DNA of 64,000 nucleotides from Rhexocercosporidium sp. MPI-PUGE-AT-0058 (lineage: Eukaryota; Ascomycota; Leotiomycetes; Helotiales). The position numbers were made by a program, and so were the translations under genes. Location: NCBI GenBank assembly GCA_020746875.1, contig JAGTJL010000013.1, positions 2,046,001 to 2,110,000 of the forward strand, written 5' to 3'. This document shows positions 21,157 through 32,573 of the stretch, in pieces (positions within the stretch are counted from its first letter, which is position 1; the number at the start of each line of letters is the position of its first letter). Below the pieces are notes generated by a model. It ran no database searches. It was not told where the DNA came from and was given only the letters and a program-made list of their open reading frames with translations.

Positions 21157-22307
21157 GACTTGTCTCGTTACAGGGTGCGTCTCGCTACGCAGGGACAGAC
21201 GTTAGTACTTCAAAGGTGACACAGATAACGACGACTTGCAAACCGACAACTGTTACAGCGCCAGCTACTTCTTGCAAACCTCAACCAACATGTCCGAAGC
21301 TCGTAACTACAACGATCACAGGTCAGCAAACAATAACCGTCACTGGGCGATCGACTTCTTGTCCTTCCCTGAGTACGAAAACGATCACGAATTCTGGAAG
21401 TTCGAGAACGGTTACTTATACTCAGTCTGCTAGTTCGTGTCCAACGCTAGTAAAACCAACGACATGTTCTTCGGCTTCTACATGTCCAATAGTTTCTTGT
21501 TCTATGACTACAAAGACAATCACCGTTCCGGGGGGAATCACATCATGTTCCTCCATTCCGTCGGATACCCCGACTTCTTGTGTCATATCGACGGAAACAA
21601 TCACCATCCCAGCCGGAACAACGACACTCCCAGGTGTAATCACAACACTCTCAGCGTCTAGCTGTCCGTCTCTATCCAGTACACAATCAACATCGACATG
21701 TCCCGATCCCACCACGATCACCATCCCAGCCGGAACCACCACCCTCCCCGCAACTTCATGCACCTCATCCCCATCACCTCCCTGCTACCCAACCAATTTC
21801 CCGCCTACCTTCCGCATTAAAATCACTGGCACCGGGCAGGGGGATTCAAAGGGTAGATATGGCGTTCTAGCACCGACTTCAGGTGGTAGGCATATAGTTT
21901 GGACGACTGAAAATGATCATTAGTATGCTACCCTACCCAATCTTTCATACCTCGATACGCACACAGCTTCCAAAAGCCAGCCAATCTAAACGCTCATGCT
22001 AATGAATCTCAGTTTCCGTCTCTCCCCAACTTGCGCCCTGGTCGACGTCGCCACAGGCGATATCGCCAACGTCTCAAGCGGCAACGTACAATGGACACCT
22101 CTCTATTTCAACTCACAAGGCGAGATCGGCGACGGCCAGTATGCGCCGGTGATATGTAGGGTTAATGAAGATAGCGTGTTGGAGTGTGAGTGGAAACTGG
22201 TGAGGGATTGGGTTGTTTGTGGAGACGGGTTGGAGATTTTATCGCGTGGGGAGGTGCCAAACCTGTGTGTCTTGGGACGGTTGACTGTTGAGGTGATTGC
22301 GCCTTAA
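21138..22307 (+). CDS. Ser/Thr/Cys-rich cell-surface protein (adhesin-like), 5' end missing or replaced
   Basis: Two exons (21138..21922, 22013..22307) joined by a 90-bp intron with branch GCTAATGAA; splicing gives WTTENDHYFRLSPTCALVDV. The first exon is built of degenerate repeats of the type TTTITGQQTITVTG, TETITIPAGTTTLPG and SSCPSL, as in heavily O-glycosylated wall proteins. The second is a compact domain with NVQWTPLYFNSQGEIGDGQY and several Cys, resembling the C-terminal domain of secreted fungal proteins. It would be extracellular. There is no signal peptide: the frame begins inside a transposon end (TA at 21203-21204), and true gene sequence probably starts about 21205. The original first exon is either upstream of an undetected insertion or lost. 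Confidence 0.6.
21157..21202 (+). mobile_element. Terminus of a TA-inserting DNA transposon
   Basis: The end TCTCGCTACGCAGGGACAG then ACGT followed by TA matches, at 23 of 24 positions, the right terminus of the 3-kb element at 47360-47387. A related element therefore ends here. Its other end was not found within 2 kb upstream. Confidence 0.6.
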
Positions 22308-22382
22308 AGGCAAGAGAGAGTAGTTTATGACTGTTATGCGGATTTGAGAATTGTCAGTGTCGTGGAGGGTACTAGGATAGGT
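22308..22382. other. Short gap between convergent ORFs
   Basis: Contains nothing recognisable. Confidence 0.3.
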
Positions 22383-22860
22383 CTAATTTATGCAAGTTCT
22401 CCCTAGTCCCCCAATGATTACTGCCAATACCAAAACATTTAGTAGCATACTTGACATCTTATGGTGATAGAACGTTTTGATGTGGGTAGGCAGTTGTTCG
22501 CCAAGAGCAAACTCGAAGTATAAATCAGCCTCTTCCATGCAAGTCAACGGAAATTGGCATGATAGGCCAGGGAAGTCAATCTCGTTTTCAACATTCCAAT
22601 CTGAAAAGGGGGAAATGGAGCCGAGTTTGGTATTAATATCCAAGTTCTGTTACCACCACTTCACGAAGAAAATGGACAGTTTCCATGATCTCCAACTTCC
22701 TAGCAAGCGAACAGACCTGTGCGCTACCACATAACATCATCTGCAGATTCACTTCTTCCCACCGAACAACCTCACGTCTCATGATATGCAATCTGCAAGT
22801 GATGCAGCGCAGCAGATGAAATGACCCAAAGGTCTCTTTTGACTTCGATTTAACATCCAT
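22383..22860 (-). CDS. Hypothetical protein in two overlapping frames
   Basis: Starting from the ATG at 22860 one frame reads HLLRCITCRLHIMRREVVRW and QVCSLARKLEIMETVHFLRE. The adjoining frame continues SDWNVENEIDFPGLSCQFPL and FEFALGEQLPTHIKTF. Both parts look like real protein and would join near 22640, but no GT..AG pair there restores the frame. It is either a frameshifted gene or the junction is mis-sequenced. No family or function recognised. Confidence 0.35.
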
Positions 22861-23129
22861 GCATCAAATGAAACTCATTTCCCTATCAATATGCACAAGA
22901 ACTTTCAGCATCCGATTAGAAGATACCACGCTTCCCCGCTCCGGCAAAGTCATGGGAGAGAAGGAGCTTCTGCCTTCTTTTGATTCCTGCCCTTCTTGGG
23001 TTTAACTACTTAAACAAACATGCCCTCGTGAGGTCTCGGAAAACATACTATATTTTAGGATTTATTAAATATAAGCGATGATAGATCCTTTCCCACGAGT
23101 TAGAGTCCCGCTTCTTAGCCTTAAGAAAG
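22861..23129. other. Transition to AT-rich DNA
   Basis: Contains no recognisable coding region. Confidence 0.4.
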
Positions 23130-23410
23130 TTATATTTACTGCTAATAATACCGATGATAAGAAACTCATAAAAGATCTTTATCTTAGCTTCTCGAGATTC
23201 ATGCAACTCCCTCCCGAACTTCGATTTCAGGTATAGAAATTCGTATTACAAGACGAGGAACCCCGACTCGTACACTCTACTTTCTTGCTTTATAGACCCT
23301 GGATCACCAGAATAACCGTCGCCAAATCCCCCCTTATGATCTACACCTGATTCAAATCTCGCATTGAAGCAATTAAGCAGTATTCACATTCTCTGAAAAT
23401 TAACGATTAA
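23130..23410 (+). pseudogene. 2EXR-domain protein relic
   Basis: In one frame: SFSRFMQLPPELRFQV, stop, KFVLQDEEPRLVHSTF, then LYRPWITRITVAKSPLM. LPPELR.QVW.F is the hallmark of the fungal 2EXR domain. The stop at 23234 is TAG in place of the conserved Trp (TGG), a G-to-A change of RIP type, and a TGA follows at 23348. The surroundings are AT-rich, so this is a mutated copy of a gene family that is usually large and of unknown function. Confidence 0.75.
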
Positions 23411-23753
23411 TCATACCGAATCGATCTTTATTACGATTGTATCTTCATCGACCAGAATTCTATTCCAGATTACAAATAAGATATCTTAGTAATTCTTCGA
23501 AGGGCACTCAAGGCGCAGAGAATACTACGGTCTGAGATTAAGCATCTTATTAGCGATTATAAGTCAAAAGTTACTTTTAAATATATTATTGCTTTCTTTA
23601 ACAATTAAGGAGCAGTTTACCTTTAAATTTACCTAATATTAGAACTATTAGTCAACCTAAGACTTATGTATTGAATTGAGTTATATACAGGCAACATCTC
23701 TACAAACTAATTGATTTAGGCGTTTGGTTCACCGAAGCTAGTGTTCTGGGGGA
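23411..23753. other. AT-rich DNA without genes
   Basis: Continuation of the mutated block; no frame could be followed. Confidence 0.4.
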
Positions 23754-23894
23754 AGTTTTCGCGAGACAATTCCACCTTCCAAATACCAGCAACATTTATC
23801 GCGTTCATCCTTAAGGTTCGTAAGTTTTCGCGAGACAATTTCCACCTTCCAAATATCAGCAACTTTTATCACGTTCATCCTTAAGGTTCGTAAG
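23754..23894 (+). repeat. Tandem duplication of about 70 bp
   Basis: Two adjacent copies beginning AGTTTTCGCGAGACAA and ending CATCCTTAAGGTTCGTA (junction about 23824). Differences are a few C/T transitions, one A/T change and one inserted T. Confidence 0.85.
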
Positions 23895-24373
23895 CACGGT
23901 ATAACTATTTGATCCGTGACCGAGGTTACTATTCATCATTGCCAAATCCAGAGTCTTGCCCCCTGTGATTAATCAAAACTCAATTAAACGAACTGAGCTT
24001 TCAGGTGTATTTAATCTAAAAATACGACTTAGCATGCAGCTGAGAATCTTAACCTGCCCGACATGTGATATTCCCCCCGCAACTGCGTTGCTTGGCTATA
24101 ACTTTTGTTGTCAGTCAACTGCCTCATGCAGGCACATGCCCGTTTATCCATATTATCCGGGTCGTACCAAAACGTAAGTTGGATGCTCTGAGTTCAAGAT
24201 GATATATCTTTTGTATTTGGGGAAGTTTGTTGCGAGAACTGTCAATTAAGCGAGCTTGTCGATGTGGTGTATAAGTATCGTGGAATTTCCGAGCTCTGGA
24301 ATCATCTCCTATCTTTCACCACGACAAACCACAACAACCAGAACTCGGGCTCAAGAGAATTCTCACAGACAAA
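23895..24373. other. Upstream region of the small secreted protein gene
   Basis: Ordinary composition; no confident TATA box or other element identified. Confidence 0.35.
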
Positions 24374-24924
24374 ATGCAACTTTCAACAGTTTTCCTCACT
24401 GCCCTTTTGGCTTCGGCTGCTTCTGCTTATCGCATTGATCTCTGGAGCGAATACGACTATCAGGGAACCCAACGAGCCTACGTAAGAACCCCTTCTCCGA
24501 GATTTATATTTGTTGAGAGAGACTAAACAATATCGTCTAGTCCGCCAAGTAAGAGCCTATGCATAGCTGTCGGCCTTGATAATTGACAAAACCGCAGTGG
24601 AGCGCACACTCTTGGCTTTGCTGCTAAATCGTGGATTTGGACAAGTCCCGCTGGCGATGGGTGCTGCGTTGTCTTCTGTCGTGGAAGTACCGTACGTCAA
24701 ACTATTCCATATATCATGCTTTGCTGGCAAAAGCCACAGTTTTGTTTCCCATTCCAGCGCAAAATTTCATTACTCCTTGATCTTTCGAAAAGACATTTTA
24801 CTGATGAGAGACCCCTCCATTTCAGAACGTCGGCAAATACTGTGGTGCCGCGAGAAAGCCTGAGTCCTCTGCTGGAACGACCAAGGTGGTTACTGGGTGT
24901 GGAAGTGCTGTCTTGAACTGCTGA
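24374..24924 (+). CDS. Small secreted cysteine-rich protein (effector-like candidate)
   Basis: Four exons: 24374..24481, 24541..24548 (a microexon of 8 nt), 24598..24691 and 24826..24924, totalling 309 nt and 102 residues with all phases closed and GT..AG introns. The first 18 residues (MQLSTVFLTALLASAASA) are a clear signal peptide. The mature 84 residues begin YRIDLWSEYDYQGTQ and contain six cysteines in CC, FC, YC, GC and terminal NC positions, enough for three disulfides. No known enzyme domain. It lies beside AT-rich, transposon-bearing DNA, a common location for secreted proteins of plant-associated fungi. A host-interaction role is inference only. Confidence 0.8.
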
Positions 24925-25700
24925 GTAAATTGCTGAGAGCAAGTAGTTATGTGCTGGAATATGTTGCAAAAAAAGTTAGCGGTAGTTTCTGAAGTGTGGT
25001 CGTCGAATATATCGTGGTGCTTTTTTCACCTTCTCATCAATCAAGTCTTTAGTGGACAACTGGTAGTCAACCATAACATATCGCAGTACACAGAAGATAG
25101 AGGAAACAAATTTGCAAATCCAATATCTACTGGCTTGTATCGCTCGGTCCCACCGTACCAGTAAATCATGCCTGCTGGCGATAACAAGACACACTCTTCC
25201 TGAAGCCCTGTTGGTATGATCTTTAGAAAAGCCAGGGGTTCACTGTGTCAAGAGTGTCAAAAGTATCAAGAGGCTATGGTATGGCAACTACAGTAAGCGA
25301 CATATATCACGCTTCTCGCTGGCAGTAGAAATCATACCAATCTTTTGCTGGTAGAAATCCACTGGTAGAATTCTACTAGTAGAAATCTATAGGTTCACAA
25401 ATGAGTAGAATTTCCGAAACATAATCACCCGCAGGGGGGACTTTATGGCTACTGGTAGATCTATCAGTAGAAATCAGCTGGTACATTTCTCGTGGAGAGG
25501 GGGAAGAAGCCCCACTTTTATAAGAGGTATTGGCAGGTATTAATAGAGATCTATTAGTAGAAGTCGACTGAAGCAGACTAGCAGAAGGCGCCCACTTTGT
25601 GACATATAATAAGTACCGGCAGAGACCTATCAATAGAAATCTACTAACAAGTCTCTAGGAGGAAAAGGAAAAATGCTGTTCTAGTTCCTTAAATGCTGAG
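24925..25700. repeat. Gene-free stretch with degenerate TAGTAGAAATCTA repeats
   Basis: From about 25324 to 25640 a motif close to CTAGTAGAAATCTACTGG recurs roughly ten times with variation and in partly palindromic arrangement. The part before it (24925-25320) holds only short chance frames. Confidence 0.55.
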
Positions 25701-27306
25701 GTTAGGCAAGCAAGACCGCAACTCCTATAATTCGGTTCCAGACCGCCTTACCTGATGAAGGAAATCGCGTACCTAACTTTAATAAAGCTAATCAATATGT
25801 ATAGAAAAATAACAGAAAGATTTTTCTTTAAAACGTAATTGGCTGTATATACGCCTAAAGGGGCATGTGACGCTTGCTTTATAAAAGACGGCAATCACGT
25901 GTAACTAGCGTCTCGCATTTTATGACGGCACTACTTAAAGCGACGCGGACATGTAAAAGGACGTATTTAGAGGTCAATTAGCTGTTGCTTTAGTTTATGT
26001 GCCATTATATAGCGTACTTGCCACATTTTCTATATATATTAGACTTTTGTTAATCTAAGGGGTATACCTTAGAGCTCTGCTAAATAAAAGGCCAAGAATA
26101 CCGCTAAAGTAAACTAATAAATTCGAACTCGGTTGGCTATTAATGAACTTCTTAATATTAAACGTAAAACTTAACTAAAAGACGAGTTCTAAGAGCTCGT
26201 TTACAGCCGAACTAATACGATTTAACTGGGTTTTACCGCCTTTATCTTTGTTTTTACTCTTCTGTCCGCTTCGGTTATTATTATGTCGTATAGAATAAGG
26301 GCTCATAACTGTTGTGCAAAAACAGGACCTGCAGATGCGATCTGCAGTATTTAGTATATAACCCTTATTCTGTACGACATATTACTATTCTCGTCCTTTC
26401 TTTTATAAGCATAGGCTTCTGTTTCTTTATTATTTTCTTTATCTTTTTCTTCGTCTGCCTCTTCCTCGTCTTCTTCTCTTATTACCTCCTCTTCCTCTTC
26501 TTCCTCCTCTTCCTTGTCTCTTACATTTCTTATTAAGCTTTTGCCTTTACTTTTATATTAGAACCTGGACTATCGACTTTAAGCGAGGTCAGGATTACTT
26601 TATACTTTATATTCTTAAATTACTTAGATCTAGCGTAGTTACTCCTTTTTTTAAATCGGATGCCTGTTAGCCGGCGACGTATATTAACAAGTATTCAGCA
26701 GTAATAGAAGATAAAAACAAAGAACTGTTTTAAAAGCTAACGGTATTTCTTTTTACTTAATTTCAATATAATTAAAGTAAATAGCTTAAGGTAATACGTC
26801 TGGGCTTTAATACTCTGGAGCTAATAAAAAAGTATACTATTAATATATTATATAATCTGCTTGTAATAGTTTAATATTTGATTAACGGCTATTATTAAGA
26901 AAGCAATCTTAGACTTATTAGTCCGAAGGCTTCTTAGTTTTAAATACGCAGAAAATAAACCTGTCTTAAAAATATATTTAACCGGCGAAGAGCCTTAAGG
27001 TATCTCGGTAAGACCCCGTAAGATATCTTAATAAACCCCTTAATAAGTGATCTCTTATTCCGTCTGCTTTATCTACAGTTATATTCCGGCAAATATAAAA
27101 CTGCTATACTCGTATTATATACACGTGCCTACTCTTTTACTTTTATACGTTTTCGTTTATATACCGACGTAATATATTCACTTACTCTTAGATCCGCTAA
27201 CAGCCGAATTATATTTTTACTCTTTTTAATAATTTAATATCGCCGGAAAGTATTATAAGTTTAAGTCTATAGATAAACGTAAATGAAAAAATAATTAATC
27301 CTTAAG
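25701..27306. other. AT-rich, RIP-like block
   Basis: No coding frame could be followed. A pyrimidine-rich (CTTCCTC) tract lies at about 26395-26530; its 74-codon frame is a composition artefact. Contains the nested hairpin at 26282-26381. Confidence 0.5.
26282..26381. repeat. Nested inverted repeat
   Basis: Outer arms of 20 bp (26282-26301 and 26362-26381, one C/T mismatch) enclose a perfect inner hairpin CTGCAGAT-GCG-ATCTGCAG at 26329-26347. Confidence 0.75.
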
Positions 27307-27527
27307 TGTTATGGACGCTCCTAGGCGGCCGCTGAGTCCCAGGAGGAGATGTTCTAAGAACTACCGTAGCCTTAGGAACTAAGTGGTTCCTGGGAGTGCG
27401 GCTCCTAGGAGCTAACGGGGTCCTAGGACCTACTTGTACTTAGAACATTCAATTATAGTATAATCTTAGAAGTGGTGTCGTGACCGCGGATTTCCGCGAC
27501 CACGCACTACGTGACGGATCTCAGAAT
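27307..27527. mobile_element. Possible retrotransposon LTR split by a hAT element
   Basis: Starts TGTTATGGACGCTCC after AT-rich DNA and has a higher G+C, CCTAGGA-rich sequence that ends at the hAT insertion. The sequence right of the hAT (32360-32573) could be its continuation. A similar start (TGTTACGAACGCCCC) occurs at 62784. No target duplication was established. Confidence 0.35.
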
Positions 27528-28399
27528 CAGAGTGGCCATTCAGTCAGCCGGCTTTTAAGTCAATCAGCCAGCTAAGGTAACTATCGTCAGCTAATTAGCT
27601 CAAAGATATTTATAAAGCCAGTTAGCTGTAAAAAGGTCAGCTTAAAAGCCGGCTGACAGCTGAAGGCATTTAATTAGGTGATTTTAAAGTCGGTTTATAA
27701 AGAGTTAATATATTATTTAAGTGCCTCGCTTAAGGCTTTTTGGAGTCCCGGAGCAGAAAAACCACCTCCGACATACCAAATTTAGGGCGGTGAGACTCGG
27801 CAGGATAATTAATATTGCGTTAGTAAATATCGCTCGTATATATTATTCCCTAATTATATCAAAAGTATCACTAAAATCATGTCTCGAGCTACTTCGCCTG
27901 TTAATATCGAGGATACAGCCTCTAAGGCTTCCAGAGCACCATTACGAGTACAAGTGTAATTAACCCCTTTGCGCGTATAATAGCTCTTACAATAGCGAAA
28001 TCTTCATTACCTCCTCTAACTTCTTTTATATCTCGAGATAAGTACAAGCGCCCTCAGCGAATATATAACGATAAATACAACCCATTTAAGCCTACTAAAA
28101 ATGATTTAAACGAAGACTATTCTCCATATGCACTTAAAGAACCGTTGCTTAATAATAAGCTTATCATAATCACCAATTTACTTAAGAGAATAATTCTGTC
28201 TCTTATAACGAAGTTACTAAATCGCTCGTAATTTTAAAAGCTTAGGTATACCTTAGTATAGCTTGGAAGGACCAAGAAACACTCGTTTTAGGCCTGTAAA
28301 AGCTATAAGTTAAGTCCTGCTATTTATGCCCTTAATATTAATATAATCTAAGTTATCACAATCCCTAATTTATAAAGAATAAGACCTTTATTTTTAACA

Positions 28400-31300
28400 A
28401 TAACTCTCTAAAGAACGCAAAGCGGCATATATTAAAGGAGCATTTCCTCGACAAAGATAAAGATATTAACAAGCTTCATTCAACAGCTCCAGCACTTATA
28501 CAACCTTCTGGCGTCGTCGGCGACAACTATAATACAATTATACCTTTCCGTCAACTTAAATTCAGGAATGCTCTTATAAAATAAGTAGTTATAAACAATA
28601 TTATATAAAGAAAGGCTATATCTGCGCATCTTCGCCGTCTCTTTAAAATCGCGAATAATAAAGCTATCGGCGCACTTCCGACAACTCATTCAATAATTAA
28701 ATCTTAGACTAATAAGATGTTTATATACTTTAAACTAGCAATTATCGCAGAAGTTGCAGAAGCGCAAAGCAAAATCTTAATCTCGTTTAATAGCTAGGGA
28801 TCCAAAAGAGAGAAAATCAACGTTGTTATAATAATCCTTTACTTTACTAATAAAAGAGGTAAGTTAGTTATAGTGCTCGCCTGTCTGCCAGAGCTTCGAG
28901 GACATAGTAAAACAAGTATTAATATGCTAATCCTTTTAAAATCTCTGTCTTTTTAGCTAATATTAAATAAATTAAATTACGATCCTCATCCCTCTCTTTA
29001 ATCGATTCGGAATTAACGAACACAACTTAAGCTAGTTTGTCTTAGATAATGCAACGAATAACAATACCATACTCGCAGAGCTTGGAAAATACTTCAAATT
29101 TACCTTAAAACACGTCGATTTCGCTATATAAAACACATCCTCAACCTCATCGCCGAGTAGTACTTATTTAGTCAAAATACGTCGATATTTAAAGATGAGT
29201 TTAAGGCCGCAGGAGCACCGGAAAGAAAATAACTTTAAAGATAACGCGGAAAGCTAAGAAAGTTACACAACTTAATAGCGCATATTATAGCCTTTAGGAA
29301 GCGCGGAGATGTCTTTTTTGCTTTTGTAAACCGACTTTAATCATAGCCGCGTAACGAATAAATAATAGAAAGTTATATTAAACTAAGGAATCCGCTAGAA
29401 TTCGTCATTTTAAATAATTAAGCGCGCTTTAGCTCTCCGCGAAGCTCTCGATACCTATGCTCTCAAACTACGTGTTTCTGTCGAACCTCTTAATCTGGAG
29501 CTCTACGAACACGATTATATCTCTGCGAACGAATGGAAGACTCTCCAATTAATGCGAGATCACCTTAAACCTTTGTTTCGACTCACAAAAGACCTCGAAG
29601 GCAACCCAGATTCAAGCAAGCCGGAGTCGTCTTTATACGGAGCTTTATAAGAGTTACTACCTATCTTTAAAGGTTTACTCTCTCACTTTAACGTCGAGCA
29701 CCCCTATTCCGCCCACCCCCCTATTCCGCCCACCTCGCGTAATTCAGCACTTTCTATTTAACACTTAATAACTCTACGCTACGTCAACTTCTATATAAGA
29801 AATTATAGAATTAGAATCGCCTACTGTTTCTAATTCTACGGATACAATTTAACGATTTCTAGCTATAATTTAAGCCTTTTAAATAATACGTGTTATCACA
29901 AACTTAAAATTTAAACTAATTTACACTTTCTTTCTTTTCCTTAACTTTAATTACTTTAACCTTTTTTTTAACTCTTTAATTCTTATATTTACCTTCCCTA
30001 ATTCGTAATCCTTTTTATTAATTCCTTTTACAATCTTCTTAAAAAGTAAACGTTACGTTAAAAGTTAATCATGTGATTCGCTCGCTAACGTACGAATCTA
30101 TATATAGAAGTCTTTCTTAGCTTTAGGAGTCTATAACTAAATAAAAGTACTAAAAGACTCTAAAGAAAATATTATTACTCTTTAAGGCTTTTAAAGAGCC
30201 GGTTCTATTAATTTATTACTATTTTCTAATAATAATAGGCTCATCAAGGGTTTAGCTATAAATACCGATTATAATCTACTAGTTTTTTACTTAAATTTAA
30301 TATTAAAAAAAGTAATAGTTTCTTAACGTGCTTTTTAATAATAAACAAAGAAATTGCGCTTATTAATTAGTGTGTAATTAATTAAAGAACTTAATTTATG
30401 CAGTTCCTTTTAGTAAACACGCTTTAAAGTAAAGAAAATTGTCAAATCTAAAGGTTATAAGACGTATAACGTATATATAAGTAAATATAATAAAAAGATA
30501 TTATATTTAAGGCATTTTTAAAGGAATTCCGTCGTCTTATAGCTCCTGTGGCCGTCTAGGATAAGGAGTCTTATTAAACGATCACGTGGTTACGTCTAAG
30601 GGATAAACACTTTCTTTAGTTATTTAAGAGCGGTTTCGTCGGTTGTTCACTTATTATTAATTATAGTAAAGTACTAATTATCGAATATATTTAATTAAGA
30701 CGGAAACCATTATTACTGCACCGATTTTCTCTTATATATTATTAAAGGTTATATAAAAACCCTTATTACAGAGATACATTTAATGATTAACGTCTAAGTA
30801 CGTAAGCTTAGTTATTCTCCTTAAATCTTACGCTTTTCAGCGTGTCTTATAATAAATCTATTTAGACTGTAGCCTTTTATAATACCGGTCTCGTCTATAT
30901 TCTATCGTTAACTAATTAAAATGGCCTTAATAGCCGGAATTTTCAATTTTTAAAATTAAGGCTTAATAACTTCGGAATAAGCGCCGTTAACACGTATAAA
31001 ATCAACGTATATTTGCCTCTTTGTCTTTAGAATAAGATTCCGTGCTAAAAACTTGTAAATCCAGTGTCTTCCGAATAGTAAATAGTCTCCTTAAAGAGCT
31101 AAAAGCTTTTTTTTAAAAACCTTAATTTATGTATACGTAACTCTACGACCGAGAGACTCCTAAGTCAGAATCCAATTAGTTAATCGACTCTCTATTACCG
31201 TAGGTAGCCTTTATAAGTAACTAGCACTTTCTCGGTGTGACAAAGTCGTTATGTTACGGCCACGAAGTGTAAACCTTAGAATACCCTACTCAAGCGATGC

Positions 31301-32170
31301 CTTTCGTAAAGACTTGCTATTTGCGATCTCTACAAGCGCACACATGATATCGTACTCGGTATATTAAGGCTTCATAATGAGGACAAGTCGTATTCTAAAT
31401 TTGAAAAGAATTAATTAAAGAATTAAGAAGTAATTAATTATTTAAGTTGGTGGGTAGATATGGCGGTGAGTTAAGCGAGGTGGGCGGAATGGGGGGTGGG
31501 CGGAATGGGGGTGCTCGACGTTAAGGTTTTGAAAACATAAGCAAAAGCTGGCCGATTCAATAACTATCGAGGCATATAAGAGTCGATTACTTTAGTATAA
31601 GGAAAGACACAAGACTATTACACTAAAACCGACGCATCTCTTACGTGGATAATTGCGTTAGTGCTCCATCCTCGTTGGAAATAGCAGTATTTCGACGAGT
31701 AATAGAAAGGAGACGATGTGCGATTTATAAAGGCAAAAAGACTCGCTCTGCGAAAGCTCTAGGAAACCGACTATAAAGGAGAAGTTATTATACGAATTGA
31801 AGAGCGAACGCCTGAGCCAGAGCCTCGAAAAGCCTATAAAGCTGAGATATTAAAGAGACTGGCTCCAGCAATTACTGGTTCCTCTTCAAGAGCACCTCGT
31901 TCGTTAAGTCAAAAAGATTAATTAACTTTATATCTTAAAGAGCTTTTAATAAATATGCTATTATTAAAATACTAGAAGATAAAACAGGTTCAGTGGCCAC
32001 AGCTTATAAAGATAGCTCTAGACTTTTTAAGTATTCCTGCCATAAGCTCTGAATGCGAACGAGTCTTTTCCTCTTATTCTATATAAACACTCCTCAAAAT
32101 TCAAGGCTATTAAGAGAGGCGTTATAACACAGGGAATGTTTAAAGAATTAATAAAGAAGAGGTCTAATTA
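28400..32170 (+). pseudogene. hAT transposase remains (both sides of nested insertion)
   Basis: Frames interrupted mainly by TAA/TAG can be followed. Left of the nested element: ALPTTHSIIKS, LACLPELRGHSKTSINML, then NEWKTLQLMRDHLKPLFRLT, all typical of the hAT catalytic region. Right of it: LVLHPRWK and finally IALDFLSIPAISSECERVFS, the C-terminal dimerisation motif diagnostic for hAT transposases. The first base pair of the interruption is at 29690. The protein is not producible. Confidence 0.85.
29691..31521. mobile_element. Pogo/Fot-like element nested in the hAT transposase
   Basis: Inverted repeats of 47-48 bp starting ACGTCGAGCACCCC (left, 29691) and the complement at the right (ending 31521), differing by a C/T and a one-base indel. 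TA lies on both sides (29689-29690, 31522-31523). Its 1831-bp length nearly equals the 1834-bp element at 4993. The interior is so AT-rich that no transposase can be read. Confidence 0.88.
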
Positions 32171-32573
32171 AGATAATACTCGCATATAATACTGTCCCCT
32201 TAGGAAAGGATTTTTAATACGTATTTATTTTTAAATCAGCTTTTAAGCAGCTAACTAGCTCTTCAATTCAGTCCATTCAGTTATGAGTTTATACGTAAGT
32301 CAGTCAATTGAGAAAGTTGCTCAGCTAATGGCTGACTGACTGGCTTAATGGCCACTCTGCTCAGAAATCTCAAGGGATCTTTGGAATCCCAGGATCTAAG
32401 GAGATCCAAAGATAAACGAAAGTTCTATATAAGACTGGCATGTCTGCTATTAGATAGGAGCTTCGTGCTCAACTGAAAATAGTATCTCAACTATATTAGT
32501 TATTATCTATTCCCCGTACGTGATACACCTACTTCTCGATCATTGAGATCAACACAACCTACCATATCTACAC

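Larger units (their letters stand above)
27528..32359 (+). mobile_element. hAT-family DNA transposon, RIP-damaged, with a nested element
   Basis: Terminal repeats CAGAGTGGCCATT (27528) and AATGGCCACTCTG (ending 32359) with similar subterminal CAGTCAGCC motifs. Flanking 8-bp sequences are CTCAGAAT (27520-27527) and CTCAGAAA (32360-32367), a 7/8 target duplication of the length hAT elements make. The 4832 bp include a 1831-bp Pogo/Fot-like insertion; without it the element would be about 3.0 kb. Confidence 0.88.

Noticed and set aside
21138..21204. The first codons (from TTG at 21138) as the true start of the surface protein
   Set aside because: They consist of a transposon terminus, lack an ATG and encode no signal peptide.
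26312..26536. 74-codon frame rich in Phe, Leu and Ser, like a membrane protein
   Set aside because: It arises from a pyrimidine-rich (CTTCCTC) tract in gene-free AT-rich DNA; no other coding sign.
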